A stretch of DNA of 64,000 bases from JAIBJN01 sp963748205 (lineage in GTDB: Bacteria; Actinomycetota; Thermoleophilia; Gaiellales; Gaiellaceae): the NCBI GenBank assembly GCA_963748205.1, contig CAVVIB010000023.1, positions 62,001 to 126,000 on the forward strand. Reading direction: 5' to 3'. The translations under genes and the position numbers were made by a program. Shown here piece by piece: positions 17,335 through 26,745 of this stretch. The notes beneath the pieces are model-generated. The model was not told the DNA's origin, searched no databases, and was given only the letters and a program-made list of their open reading frames with translations. The stretch's first letter is position 1; each line of letters opens with the position of its first letter.

Positions 17335-20300
17335 CCCGGCTGGAGCAGGGCCTGCGTCTGCGCCGCGTGCCACTCGAGGCCGAGCCCACGGAACCGGTCC
17401 TGGGCCAGCCGCATTAGCTCCTCCTCCTCGCGAACGACCGCGAGCGTGCGGAGTGCGAACGGCTCGAGGTAGGTGTTCGGCCGCAGATGCCGCCCGGCCT
17501 CTGCCTCCGCCCGTTCGCGGTCCCGGATCGCCGCCAGGCCGTCGAGCCGAGTCACTATCGTCGCGAGGGCCATCCAGCCTCGGTACCAGCCGCGTATGGG
17601 GAGCGGCGTCTCGAGGAGCCGATCGACGGCGTCGAGGTCGCCGCGGATGAGCGCGAGCCGCAGCCGCGGAATGTCGAGGACGACGCCGTAGCCCTCGATC
17701 CCGAGGCCCTCCGCGTCCTCTTCGTGGCGCCGCGCGTCCGTCTCGTCTCCCAGGTACGCGCTCGCGGCCGCGCAGACGAGCAGCGACCGGGCGTTGCGGA
17801 CGCAGGGCGTCGCCGCGTTGGCCGCGACGGCCTCGACGGTCCTCGGTGCCAGCTCCCGAATCCGCTCCCAGGCACCGAGCAGCTCCTCGACCTCGGCGAG
17901 AATCGCGACCCCGTGGAGGCGGTGGTGCGGTGTCAGAGGAGCGGTGGTCTCGTCGTGCAGTCGGGCGAGCCGGCGGGCCTCGCTGAAACGCGCCCCCCAG
18001 ATGCAGCCCGAGATCGGCGCCGAGTAGATGTCGGCGCGATGATCCGGATCCGAGATCCGGTCGAGAAGCTCGAAACGCCGCTCCGCGAAGGCGCGACCGT
18101 GGTCGTAGCGTCCGCTCACGAACTCGGTGATGCCGCGGACGTCCCAGGCGTGCGAGCGAAGCTCCACGTCGCCGAGACGCTCGGCGATCTGGCTCGCCTC
18201 GATGGCGTACGCCGAGCTTCCGAACGGGTTCCAGAAGCTCTTCGCGACCAGCGCCCTCGCCCGTGCCGCGCTGCCCGGCAGCGCCAGCTCGAGCGCCGTC
18301 TCGATCCAATCGTCGACGGTGTTGTAGTCCGGCATCCGCCTCCACATCCCGGAGCGGCACGACGTCTCCCAGGCGAGCTCGCTGTAGAGCTCCGCCAGGG
18401 TCGACTCGTCGGCAGTGAGCTCGATCGCGTTCTGCATCGCCTTCCACATCTCGTCGCCGTCGTACTTGAGCGCGTTCGCGTGCCCGATGGAGCGCCACAG
18501 CGCCGCCTGGACGTCCTCGGAGCCCGAGTAGGCGAGGGCGCGCTCGTAGAGCCCGATCGCCTCGTCGAGCTCGTAGCGGGCGACCGCGAGATCGGCCGCA
18601 CGCTTCAGCCACGCCACGGCCTTGCCGCGCAGGCGCTCGAGCTCCTCGGGCCGGTCGGGCCAGGCCAGGTCGGCGTCCTCCGGCCGGACCGCCTCCGCGT
18701 AGTGGTGGGCGAGGAACGCCGCCTGCTCGTCGCGTCCCTCGGCGACGCGCTCGAGCCAGGCGGCGAAGGCGGCGTGCAGGCGCGCACGGCTCGCCTTCGG
18801 CAGGCTCGCGTACGCGACGTCGCGCGTCAGGGCGTGCTTGAACGCGAACTCGCGCTCGCCGGCGAGTGTCGAGCCCGAGCGCCGCCGGATGAAGTCCCGC
18901 GCCTCGAGCACCGCAAAGTCGGGCGCCTCGCCCTCGAGCAGCTCTCGCACCGGGCTGCGCCAGAACACCCGCCCGATGACCGACGCCGCCTGGAGCGCGG
19001 CCTTGTCGATGGGCGCGAGCAGGTCGATGCGCGCCGCCAGGACGGCCTGCACCGAGTCGGGCACCTCGGTCTCCGTCGGCAGCGAGCGGTCGTGGACGCC
19101 GGCGAGCAGCTCCTCGAGGAAGAACGGGTTCCCCTCCGCGCGCTCGAGCGCGCGCCGGCGCAGCGCGGCCGGCGCCTCCTCCGCGAGGAGCGCGTCCAGC
19201 ATCCGTTCGGCGTCCTCGGGCGAGAGGGGCTCGAGCCAGATCGTCGCCGCGCGCCGCCGCCGGCCCCAGGACGGATGCTTCGCCGCCAGCTCCGGGCGGG
19301 CGGTGCCGACGAGCAGACATGGGCCCTGCACATCCTCGAGCAGTCGTTCGAGGAGGTCGAGCAGGGGCTCCTGCGCCCAGTGGAGGTCCTCCACCAGCAC
19401 GACAGTCGGCCGCTCGGCCGAGAGCTCCGACAGCAGATCGACCCAGGCTGTCTGCAGCTCTTCCCGGGCCGCGAGGGGGTGCAGCTCGGGGACGACGTCG
19501 AGGCCGAGGGTGAGACCGAGGATCTCGCGGCTCCCGAGGCGGCGTCGGACGAGCTCGGGCGACTCGGTCTCGAGCAGCCCGAGATGCTCGCGGAGCACGT
19601 CGGCCAGCGGGCGGTACGTGGTGCCGCGGCCGAACGGGAGGCAGCGGCCCGTACGCCGCAACGGCTCGGGTGACTCCGTGGCCAGCCAGTCCCAGAGCTC
19701 GCGCACGAGTCGCGTCTTGCCGACCCCGGCGTCGCCGGTCACGGTCACGAGGCGGGGCATCCTCTCCTCGGCGGCGCGACGGTAGAGCGACTGGAGCAGG
19801 TCGAGCTCTCCGTCGCGGCCGACGAAGGCGGAGCGGAGGCCGCCCACTCCCTGCGTCCGGGTCAGCGTGAGCTCGCGGACGAGCGGCCGGCACGCCAGGC
19901 CTCCCTCGGTGTCGACCGTCGCGGGCGCGCCGAACTCGAACGCGCTCCGGGCTGTGGCGGCCGTCCGCCGGCCGACCAGGATCGCCCCCGGCTCTGCGGC
20001 CTGGCCGAGCCGGGCCGCGGTGGTGAGCGCCCCGCCGGCGAGCGAGGCGCCGCCCTCGGCGCGGCCCACGACCACCTCGCCGGTGTCGACGCCCACGCGG
20101 AGCGCCAGGTCCTCGCCGAAGAGCTCGCCCAGCCGGTGCTTCATGGCAAGGGCGGCGTGGAGCGCGCGCTCCGCATGGTCCTCCTGCGCCACCGGCGCGC
20201 CGAAGACCGCGGTGAGCGCGTCGCCCGCGACGCTTTCGACCATCCCGCCGGCCTCGTCGATCTCCTGCCGCATGGCCTCGCGCACACGCTCGAGGAGCAG

Positions 20301-21197
20301 CCCGGTCCGCTCGGGGTCGTCGGGGGTCGTGAGCGCGGTCGTGCCCGCGAGGTCGGCGACGACGACCGTGACGAGCTTGCGCTCCTCGAGCGCGGCGACC
20401 GGCGTCGGCGCGGGGGCGGCCGCACGGCTGGGCGGCGCCGGGGCCTCGAGCGCGGGGTCATGGCGGAGGATCGCGCCCTCGAGCTCCTGGAGCGCCCTGC
20501 CCGGCTCGATGCCGAGCTCCTCGACCAGGTGCTCGCGGCCCTCGCGGTAGGCGGCGAGCGCGTCCGCCTGTCGGCCCGAGCGGTAGAGCGCGAGCATCAG
20601 CTGGCCGCGCTGGCGCTCGCGTAGAGGCTCGGCGGCGACCAGGGCCTCGAGCTCGCCGACGAGCTCGCCGTGGCGCCCGAGCGCGAGGTCGGCGTCGATC
20701 CGCGCCTCGACCGCGGCCTGGCGCAGCTCCTCGAGCCGCGCGATCTCGGCTTGCGCGAACGACTCGTAGGCGAAGTCGGCGAGCGCCGGGCCGCGCCAGA
20801 GCGCGAGCGCGTCCCGAAGCGTTACCGCCGCGGTCTCAGGGTCGTCCTCGAGCGCTGCGCGCCCCTCGGCGAGGAGCCGCTCGAAGCGCCGCGCGTCGAT
20901 GCTCGCCGGCTCCGCGTGGAGGACGTAGCCTGGCGAGCGGGCCAGGAGGATGCTGCGGCCCTCGCGGCGCCCGCCCTCGAGCGTCTTCCGCAGCTGCGAG
21001 ACGCGCACCCGCAGTGCCGTCCGGCCGCTCTTCGGCTGCTCCTCCGGCCAGAGATCCTCGAGGAGCCGGTCGTCGGGCACGACCTCGTTCGCGCTCAGCA
21101 GGAGGAGGGCCAGGAGAGCGCGCTGCTTCGGCCCGCGCAGCGGGAGGAGAAGACCCCCGTCCTCGACCTCCAGCGGCCCGAGAATCCGGAACTGCAT
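17331..21197 (-). CDS. SARP/BTAD regulator fused to class III cyclase-like and AAA ATPase/TPR domains
   Basis: A 1288-residue cytoplasmic protein. Residues 1-95 form an OmpR-type winged helix (FRILGPLEVEDGG, VSQLRKTLEG), and ~100-245 a bacterial transcriptional activator domain. About 270-430 is a cyclase homology domain with metal-type aspartates in VVVADLAG and VAGDALTAVFG; the usual base-selecting lysine is not evident. From ~480 comes an AAA/NTPase with Walker A GDAGVGKT and Walker B VVLVEDLHWA. The remainder is helical TPR-like repeat. Such proteins are ATP-driven activators of nearby or secondary-metabolism genes. The target here is unknown, and the divergent rhodanese gene is one candidate. 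Confidence 0.9.
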   Translation of the reverse strand: MQFRILGPLEVEDGGLLLPLRGPKQRALLALLLLSANEVVPDDRLLEDLWPEEQPKSGRTALRVRVSQLRKTLEGGRREGRSILLARSPGYVLHAEPASIDARRFERLLAEGRAALEDDPETAAVTLRDALALWRGPALADFAYESFAQAEIARLEELRQAAVEARIDADLALGRHGELVGELEALVAAEPLRERQRGQLMLALYRSGRQADALAAYREGREHLVEELGIEPGRALQELEGAILRHDPALEAPAPPSRAAAPAPTPVAALEERKLVTVVVADLAGTTALTTPDDPERTGLLLERVREAMRQEIDEAGGMVESVAGDALTAVFGAPVAQEDHAERALHAALAMKHRLGELFGEDLALRVGVDTGEVVVGRAEGGASLAGGALTTAARLGQAAEPGAILVGRRTAATARSAFEFGAPATVDTEGGLACRPLVRELTLTRTQGVGGLRSAFVGRDGELDLLQSLYRRAAEERMPRLVTVTGDAGVGKTRLVRELWDWLATESPEPLRRTGRCLPFGRGTTYRPLADVLREHLGLLETESPELVRRRLGSREILGLTLGLDVVPELHPLAAREELQTAWVDLLSELSAERPTVVLVEDLHWAQEPLLDLLERLLEDVQGPCLLVGTARPELAAKHPSWGRRRRAATIWLEPLSPEDAERMLDALLAEEAPAALRRRALERAEGNPFFLEELLAGVHDRSLPTETEVPDSVQAVLAARIDLLAPIDKAALQAASVIGRVFWRSPVRELLEGEAPDFAVLEARDFIRRRSGSTLAGEREFAFKHALTRDVAYASLPKASRARLHAAFAAWLERVAEGRDEQAAFLAHHYAEAVRPEDADLAWPDRPEELERLRGKAVAWLKRAADLAVARYELDEAIGLYERALAYSGSEDVQAALWRSIGHANALKYDGDEMWKAMQNAIELTADESTLAELYSELAWETSCRSGMWRRMPDYNTVDDWIETALELALPGSAARARALVAKSFWNPFGSSAYAIEASQIAERLGDVELRSHAWDVRGITEFVSGRYDHGRAFAERRFELLDRISDPDHRADIYSAPISGCIWGARFSEARRLARLHDETTAPLTPHHRLHGVAILAEVEELLGAWERIRELAPRTVEAVAANAATPCVRNARSLLVCAAASAYLGDETDARRHEEDAEGLGIEGYGVVLDIPRLRLALIRGDLDAVDRLLETPLPIRGWYRGWMALATIVTRLDGLAAIRDRERAEAEAGRHLRPNTYLEPFALRTLAVVREEEELMRLAQDRFRGLGLEWHAAQTQALLQPG

Positions 21198-21301
21198 CTG
21201 ACGCCTCCGTTCCGCGTTGAAGGTACACCCGTTCGCGGCCCGTTACGAGGTCGTTACCGGCCCTCGGGATCCTCCCCGGGCAAGCAAGCGGAAGGAGAGA
21301 A

Positions 21302-22158
21302 GTGCCGAACTCCCTGAACAACGGCTACGCGAAGCCCGTCCTGGTCTCGACCGGCTGGCTCGCGGAGCACCTCGGCGACGAGGGCCTGGTCGTGGCGGAG
21401 GTCGACGAGAACCCCGATCTGTACGACGAGGGGCACATCCCGGGCGCGGTCAAGCTCCACTGGAAGGAGGACCTCCAGGATCCCGTCGAGCGGGACATCG
21501 TCGACCGCGAGACGTTCGAGCGCGTGCTCGGCGAGCGCGGGGTCGGCAACGGGACGACGGTCGTGCTCTACGGCGACAAGAACAACTGGTTCGCCGCGTA
21601 CGGCTACTGGTACCTCAAGGTCTACGGGCACGGCGACGTCCGCATCCTCGACGGCGGCCGGCAGAAGTGGATCGACGAGGGCCGCGAGCTGACGACGAAG
21701 ACCCCGTCGCCGCCGGCGGCCGACGTACACGGCCAAGCGAGCGCGACGAGTCCATCCGCGCGTACCGCGGCCAGGTGCAGGAATGGCTCGGCGCCGACGG
21801 GCGGGCCCTCGTCGACGTCCGCTCCCCCGCCGAGTACGCGGGCGAGCTGATCGCCCCGCCCGGCTACGAGCAGGAGGGCGCCCAGCGGGCCGGGCACATC
21901 CCGACCGCGGTCTCCATCCCGTGGGCCAGCGCCGTTCGCGACGACGGGACGTTCAAGTCGGCCGAGGAGCTGAGCGGGCTCTACGGCGAGCGGGCCGTGA
22001 CGTCCGACAAGGAAGTCACCGCCTACTGCCGCATCGGTGAGCGGAGCGCCCACACGTGGTTCGTGCTGCGGGAGCTCCTCGGCTTCGAGCGGGTCCGCAA
22101 CTACGACGGCTCGTGGACCGAGTGGGGCAACCTCGTCGACGTTCCGATCGAGCGTTAG
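21302..22158 (+). CDS. Thiosulfate sulfurtransferase with two rhodanese domains (frameshifted)
   Basis: Start GTG at 21302 after GGAAGGAGAG. The first, non-catalytic rhodanese domain has YDEGHIPGAVKLHWKEDLQD, TVVLYGDKNNWFAAYGYW and RILDGGRQKWIDEGRE. The second has LVDVRSPAEYAGE, AGHIPTAVSIPWA and the catalytic Cys in TAYCRIGERSAHTWF. The frame changes near 21715 between the two domains, so one base was lost or two gained. The intact product would be about 285 residues and transfers sulfane sulfur from thiosulfate to cyanide or other thiols. It is divergent from the SARP-type regulator. Confidence 0.85.
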
Positions 22159-22173
22159 GCGAAGGACGGAAAC

Positions 22174-22197
22174 GGGCGGCCGGTCGCGCGGCCGCCC
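22174..22197. terminator. Hairpin between convergent rhodanese and phosphoesterase genes
   Basis: GGGCGGCC / GGCCGCCC, eight perfect pairs with an eight-base loop, lies in the 46-bp gap between two convergent genes. It is placed to end transcription from both sides. No T-run is present. Confidence 0.55.
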
Positions 22198-22204
22198 ACG
22201 CCCG

Positions 22205-23269
22205 TCATTGGTGGGAGCCCTCGACAGCGCTGAGGATGTCCCGCAGAGGCTCCTCCGCGAGCTGCTTGAACGTCGGCGCGGCTTCGTCGTCGAGCCAGCG
22301 TACGAGGCGGATCTTCCCGCCGGAGATCTCGATTCCGGTCACGTCGCCGTCTCCGTACGAGCAGCAGCCGGTATTGAAGTAGCAGGGGAGCGGCATCTTC
22401 TTCGGCGGGTCGCCGAAGAAGGCGGTTCGGACGAGCTCGTACTCGGCGCGGAGGCCTGCGACGGCTTCCGGGTTTGCGTCGGGCGCCTCGCGAAGGCGCT
22501 TCAGCTCCACGTCGATCTCTTCGGGCTTCCGCTCCTGCTTCACCTTCGGGTCGCTGAAGACCGGCCGGTGCGTGTGGCCCGCGATGAGCACGAGCCGCTC
22601 GGGGCGGTTCCGTGCCCACTCGAACATCGCCTCGTCATGCCGGGCGCGGAGGACGAAGTCGCGCGAGGGCGTCGTCGACGGGATCTTGAAGCGGCGCTGG
22701 AAGGGCCTCCACCCGTACCGGACGGCCAACCGGGAGACGCCGGAGAAGCGGTCGCTGTCGATCGTGCCCTGGTGGCCGTGGGCGAGGAAGAAGAGCCCGA
22801 GCGGCGTGTCGCCGTCCACGATCCGGATCCGCATCGCCTCGTGGACGACCAGCCCGGGATAGAGGGGATGGAGACGCTCTTCGACGTCGCCCTCGTGCCG
22901 CCACGAGTCGTCGTGATTGCCCCAGAAGCGCTCCAGTCGGCCGAGCCGGTGGAACTCCTGCTCGAGCGCGAGCGTGTTCGCGTACGCCTTCAACACCTCG
23001 TCGTGCCCGTTCTCCCAGAGCTCCTCGACGTCGCCGAGGAGGTAGAGCTTGTGCCCGGCCTCGAGGTAGTAGCCGAGCGCCGCGTGGTAGGAGCGCTCGC
23101 AGCGCCAGAAGTCATCCGCGCCGTCGCGCGCGCCGCGGTGGTGGTCGCTGAAGATGATCAGCCGGTCGTGGTTGATGTCGAAGGTCGTCTCCGTGAGGTT
23201 CTCGTTGTCGTAGGCCTTGTCCAGGCCGGCCTTCACGGCTTCCTGGTACTTCTTGAGATCGTCTGCCAT
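22205..23269 (-). CDS. Calcineurin-like metallophosphoesterase
   Basis: A 354-residue cytoplasmic protein with the full set of dinuclear-metal motifs: FSDHHRG, YLLGDVEELWE, FWGNHDDS, LAHGHQG and AGHTHRP. The insertions between motifs resemble those of large uncharacterised phosphoesterases rather than a known nucleotidase. It starts three bases after the peroxidase stop and is therefore co-translated with it. The substrate is unknown. Confidence 0.85.
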   Translation of the reverse strand: MADDLKKYQEAVKAGLDKAYDNENLTETTFDINHDRLIIFSDHHRGARDGADDFWRCERSYHAALGYYLEAGHKLYLLGDVEELWENGHDEVLKAYANTLALEQEFHRLGRLERFWGNHDDSWRHEGDVEERLHPLYPGLVVHEAMRIRIVDGDTPLGLFFLAHGHQGTIDSDRFSGVSRLAVRYGWRPFQRRFKIPSTTPSRDFVLRARHDEAMFEWARNRPERLVLIAGHTHRPVFSDPKVKQERKPEEIDVELKRLREAPDANPEAVAGLRAEYELVRTAFFGDPPKKMPLPCYFNTGCCSYGDGDVTGIEISGGKIRLVRWLDDEAAPTFKQLAEEPLRDILSAVEGSHQ

Positions 23270-23272
23270 CGG

Positions 23273-24826
23273 TCAGTCTCCCAGCGGGTTCAGGAGCGCC
23301 TTCTGGCCCCGGAAGGCGAAGAGGAGCAGGTCGACCATCCGGAAGGTGCTCGAGTTCGGGCCCAGCGTCGGCCGCCACGACGTGTCGCGGACGATCGAAT
23401 GCCGGCTCCCCTCCATCGCGCGATGGAGGGTCTCGGCGACGATCCGCGCGCCGACGCCCTTCAGCTTCCCCTGGTTCAGCTCGGCTTCTCGGAGGATGTA
23501 GAACCAGAGCGGTGTGTCCTTCAGAAACGCGGTGCGCTGCTGCGGCGTGAGCCCGTCGAGCTTCGCGCCGTTGCGGCCGTCGCGGATCTGCGCGTTCGTC
23601 AGCTTCGTCAGGGTGACGCCCTTGTTCTTCACGAACGTGGCCATCTGCTGGCCGGTCGCCAGGCGCACCATCTTCGCGCGCGTGAGGTTGCGGAACGCGA
23701 GGTTGGCCTCGGAGAAGTCGAATCCGGGCACGAACTGGAGCGTCGGCGTGATCCTCGTGTCGATGCGCATGGCCCGGTTGAACTTCGCCTCGGGAACCGC
23801 GAGGTCGTTGCGGCCGGCCTCCTTGAAGTCGTAGAGCCGGCGGAAGTCGGCGATCCAGTTGCTCGGCAGCACGCGGCTTCCGCCTAGCGACCCGCTGCCG
23901 CCGGAGAACTCGAAGAGGAGGAAGAGGTCGCCGAACCCGTCGTCGAAGACGCGGTTCCAGTTGTAGGTCTCGCGGATCATCGAGTGCCCGAGCCGGAACG
24001 CCGCGACGGAGAACTCGATCGGCATCGTCGGGACGTCGGTCGGCGTCGCGCCGACCTCGAAGATCTTCCTGCCACTCGTGAAGACGTTGTTGACGATCCC
24101 GGGCGCGCAGATGCGCGGCAGGTAGTCGGTGCGGAGCATCCACTGGTAGTGCTTCGTCACGATCTCGCGCGCCCGGGCGAAGCGCTGGTTCTGCGGCACC
24201 GAGGCGGGCAACGTGTCGAGGACGCGGTTGTGGAAGCGCATGAAAGCGAGGTGCGTCTGTGCGACGGCGAGGTTCTCGTCGTTTCGCGGGTCGGGGATGA
24301 TCGCCTTGCGCTTCTGCGCCACCGTGCGGCCCGCCCCCCGCGGCAGGTCGTGGCCCTGCTTGGCCGGGATCCCCTCGATCCTGGAGGTGCCGCCGAGCTT
24401 GAAGTGGCGCCCGTCGGGCGCGTAGAACTTCGCCGAGGCCGGGTCGGCGGGGCCGTTGCCGTAGAGAGAGTCCAGGTTGAGGTTCGGCGAGCGCGCCTGG
24501 AGGAGCTCCGCCGGGGAAACGGCTTCCCCGAGCATCACGGTCGTCTTGTCGAAGGTGAGGTCGTGGTCGACGAACTGGCCGAGGTACGTGTAGCCGGCCG
24601 GGATCTGCGACTGGCCTCCGCCACCGCCGGCCATCTCGAGGGCTACCCGCCTGCGGTTCGGAGTGGGGAGCTGGCGCCCGGCGCCGACGGGCCCAATCCG
24701 GGAGAAGCGAAACGGCGGCGCTGCCGCCTCGACCGCAGCCGCGAGCGTCTGGTCGCGCCCGTCGCCGCTCTCCGTGAGCAGGCCTTCGCCTACGACGAAA
24801 TAGCTTTCCGAGCCATGGTGGTTCAC
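23273..24826 (-). CDS. Animal-type haem peroxidase
   Basis: A 517-residue protein of the peroxidase-cyclooxygenase superfamily. It shows the distal-His motif GQFVDHDLTFDKT, the calcium/helix block RNDENLAVAQTHLAFMRFHN, and the proximal-His region VAAFRLGHSMIRETY. GTG at 24826 is chosen because AGGAGG lies four bases before it and the longer frame overlaps the divergent gene at 24908. No signal peptide is visible. Bacterial members oxidise halides or organic substrates with hydrogen peroxide. It forms an operon with the metallophosphoesterase. Confidence 0.88.
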   Translation of the reverse strand: MNHHGSESYFVVGEGLLTESGDGRDQTLAAAVEAAAPPFRFSRIGPVGAGRQLPTPNRRRVALEMAGGGGGQSQIPAGYTYLGQFVDHDLTFDKTTVMLGEAVSPAELLQARSPNLNLDSLYGNGPADPASAKFYAPDGRHFKLGGTSRIEGIPAKQGHDLPRGAGRTVAQKRKAIIPDPRNDENLAVAQTHLAFMRFHNRVLDTLPASVPQNQRFARAREIVTKHYQWMLRTDYLPRICAPGIVNNVFTSGRKIFEVGATPTDVPTMPIEFSVAAFRLGHSMIRETYNWNRVFDDGFGDLFLLFEFSGGSGSLGGSRVLPSNWIADFRRLYDFKEAGRNDLAVPEAKFNRAMRIDTRITPTLQFVPGFDFSEANLAFRNLTRAKMVRLATGQQMATFVKNKGVTLTKLTNAQIRDGRNGAKLDGLTPQQRTAFLKDTPLWFYILREAELNQGKLKGVGARIVAETLHRAMEGSRHSIVRDTSWRPTLGPNSSTFRMVDLLLFAFRGQKALLNPLGD

Positions 24827-24907
24827 GGCGCCTCCTGACGTCGGATCGCGACACCCTAACCCGGGTCGCGCGCCCGCGCACCGACCGGCTCCGTTACGTT
24901 TCCGCCC

Positions 24908-26014
24908 GTGAAGATCAGAGCAGCAGTCCTCGAAGACTTCGGGAGCCCGCTCGTCGTCCAGGAGCTCGATCTCGCCGAGCCGAGGGCCGGCGAGGTGCTC
25001 GTCCGGCTCGTCGCGTGCGGCGTCTGCCACACGGACATGTACACGGCGTCCGGCGCCGACCCGTCCGGCTACTCACCGACCGTGCTCGGGCACGAAGGCG
25101 CCGGCGTGGTCGAGGCGGTCGGCGAGGGCGTGACCCTCGTCGAGCCCGGCGACCACGTCGTGACGCTCTTCGCACCGCAGTGCGGCGAGTGCATCCACTG
25201 CCGGCAGCCCGGGATCGGCCTCTGCCTCGCCATCCGGGACATGCAGAACCAGGGCTACCTCCCGGACGGCACGCCGCGGCTCTCGCGCGAAGGCGAGCCG
25301 ATCAGGCACTTCATGGGCACGTCCACGTTCGCGGAGTACACGGTCATGCCCGAAATCGCGCTCGCCAAGGTCGACCGGGAGGCCCCGCTCGACCGCGCGG
25401 CGCTCTTCGCCTGCGGCCTCTCGACCGGGATCGGCGCGGCGCTCAACACCGCCAACGTCCAGTCGGGGTCGACCTGCGTCGTCTTCGGGATGGGCATGGT
25501 CGGGCTCGGCGCCGTCGTCGGCTGCCGGCTGGCCGGCGCCGAGCGGATCATCGCCGTCGACGTCGCCGAGGGGCGGCTCGCGCTTGCGCCGCACCACGGT
25601 GCGACGGAGACCCTCGTCGGCGGCGAAGGGATCGTCGAGCAGATCACCGAGCTGACCGGCGGCTTCGGCGCCGACTACACGTTCGAGGCGACGGGCAACG
25701 TCGGGGTCATGCGCCAGGCGGTCGAGTCGGCCCGCATGGGCTGGGGCCTGGCGACGATGTGCGGCGTGGCCGGCAAGGGGGAGACGCTCAACGTCGTACC
25801 GCGCTTCCTGATCACCGGGCGGCGGATCGCCGGCTCGTCGTTCGGCGGCTGCAAGGGGCGCGACGACGTGCCCGCGTACGTGCAGCGGTACCTGGCAGGC
25901 GAGATCGACGTCGACTCCTTCGTCTCGCACAAGCTGACGCTGGACGAGGTCAACCGCGGCTTCGAGCTGATGGAGGCCGGCGACGGCATCCGGAGCGTGA
26001 TCGACTTCGCGTGA
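24908..26014 (+). CDS. Zinc alcohol dehydrogenase, probable S-(hydroxymethyl)mycothiol dehydrogenase
   Basis: A 368-residue medium-chain dehydrogenase. The catalytic zinc site is in ACGVCHTD and GHEGAG, the structural zinc Cys cluster is CGECIHCRQPGIGLC, and the NAD-binding loop is VFGMGMVGLG. The long insertion MQNQGYLPDGTPRLSREG and the ending are those of class III-type enzymes. The next gene is a metallo-beta-lactamase-fold hydrolase overlapping by four bases. In mycobacteria this pair oxidises the mycothiol-formaldehyde adduct. The mycothiol assignment is inferred from context; a general alcohol dehydrogenase remains possible. Confidence 0.85.
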   Translation: MKIRAAVLEDFGSPLVVQELDLAEPRAGEVLVRLVACGVCHTDMYTASGADPSGYSPTVLGHEGAGVVEAVGEGVTLVEPGDHVVTLFAPQCGECIHCRQPGIGLCLAIRDMQNQGYLPDGTPRLSREGEPIRHFMGTSTFAEYTVMPEIALAKVDREAPLDRAALFACGLSTGIGAALNTANVQSGSTCVVFGMGMVGLGAVVGCRLAGAERIIAVDVAEGRLALAPHHGATETLVGGEGIVEQITELTGGFGADYTFEATGNVGVMRQAVESARMGWGLATMCGVAGKGETLNVVPRFLITGRRIAGSSFGGCKGRDDVPAYVQRYLAGEIDVDSFVSHKLTLDEVNRGFELMEAGDGIRSVIDFA

Positions 26015-26743
26015 TCGTCGAGCGGGTCGAGCATCCGGACTGGCTCTCGAACGCGTACCTCGTCGCCGAGGGACCCGGGCGGCAGCGGCGTCCTCGTCGA
26101 CGCCAACGGCCTCGAGGGAGAGCTCGAGCGCCTGGTCGAGGAGCAGGGCATCACGCTCACCCACGTCCTCTGCACGCACGGCCACAGTGACCACGTCGTC
26201 GGGATCGAGGCGCTGGCCGGCCGCCACGGCGTGCCCTTGCTCGCTCATCCCGACACGGCGGTCCAGGCCGACGAGCGGCTCGCCGACGGCGACACGCTCA
26301 CGACCGGCGCGCTCGAGATCAAGGCGCTCTACACGCCGGGCCACTGCGCCGACCACGTCGCCTTCCTCGTCGACGGGACGGGCTGCCTCACGGCCGACTG
26401 CCTCTTCAAGGGCACGGTCGGCGGCACCGCGGGCGGCGGCCCGAACGGCTACCAGGAGCAGGTGCACTCGATCATGGAGGTGCTCCTGACGCTCCCGCCC
26501 GAGACCCGCCTCCACCCGGGCCACAGGGAGCCGACCACCGTGGCGGACGAGCTCGAGACGAACCCGTTCGTCCGCGTCTGGCGCGGGCTCGACCCCGAGG
26601 GCTCGGAGCCGTGCCGGGTTCGCGGCGAGGAGGCGACGCTCGTCCTCTGGGGCCCCGACTACGACGGGACGCACAAGGCGTGGGTCCGCTTCGCCGACGG
26701 CCGCGACGCCATCGTCGGCGGCTCGCAGGTCGAGCGCGGCTGA
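26011..26743 (+). CDS. Metallo-beta-lactamase-fold hydrolase (frameshifted)
   Basis: GTG at 26011 overlaps the dehydrogenase stop (GTGA). The start reads VERVEHPDWLSNAYLVAEG; then an extra C at about 26075 shifts the frame. The continuation has LCTHGHSDHVVGIE (metal ligands HxHxDH), YTPGHCADHVAFLV, TADCLFKGTVG and LHPGHREPTTV. The intact length is about 244 residues. By analogy with the mycobacterial pair it should hydrolyse or otherwise handle the thioester product of the preceding dehydrogenase. Confidence 0.85.
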
Positions 26744-26745
26744 GC

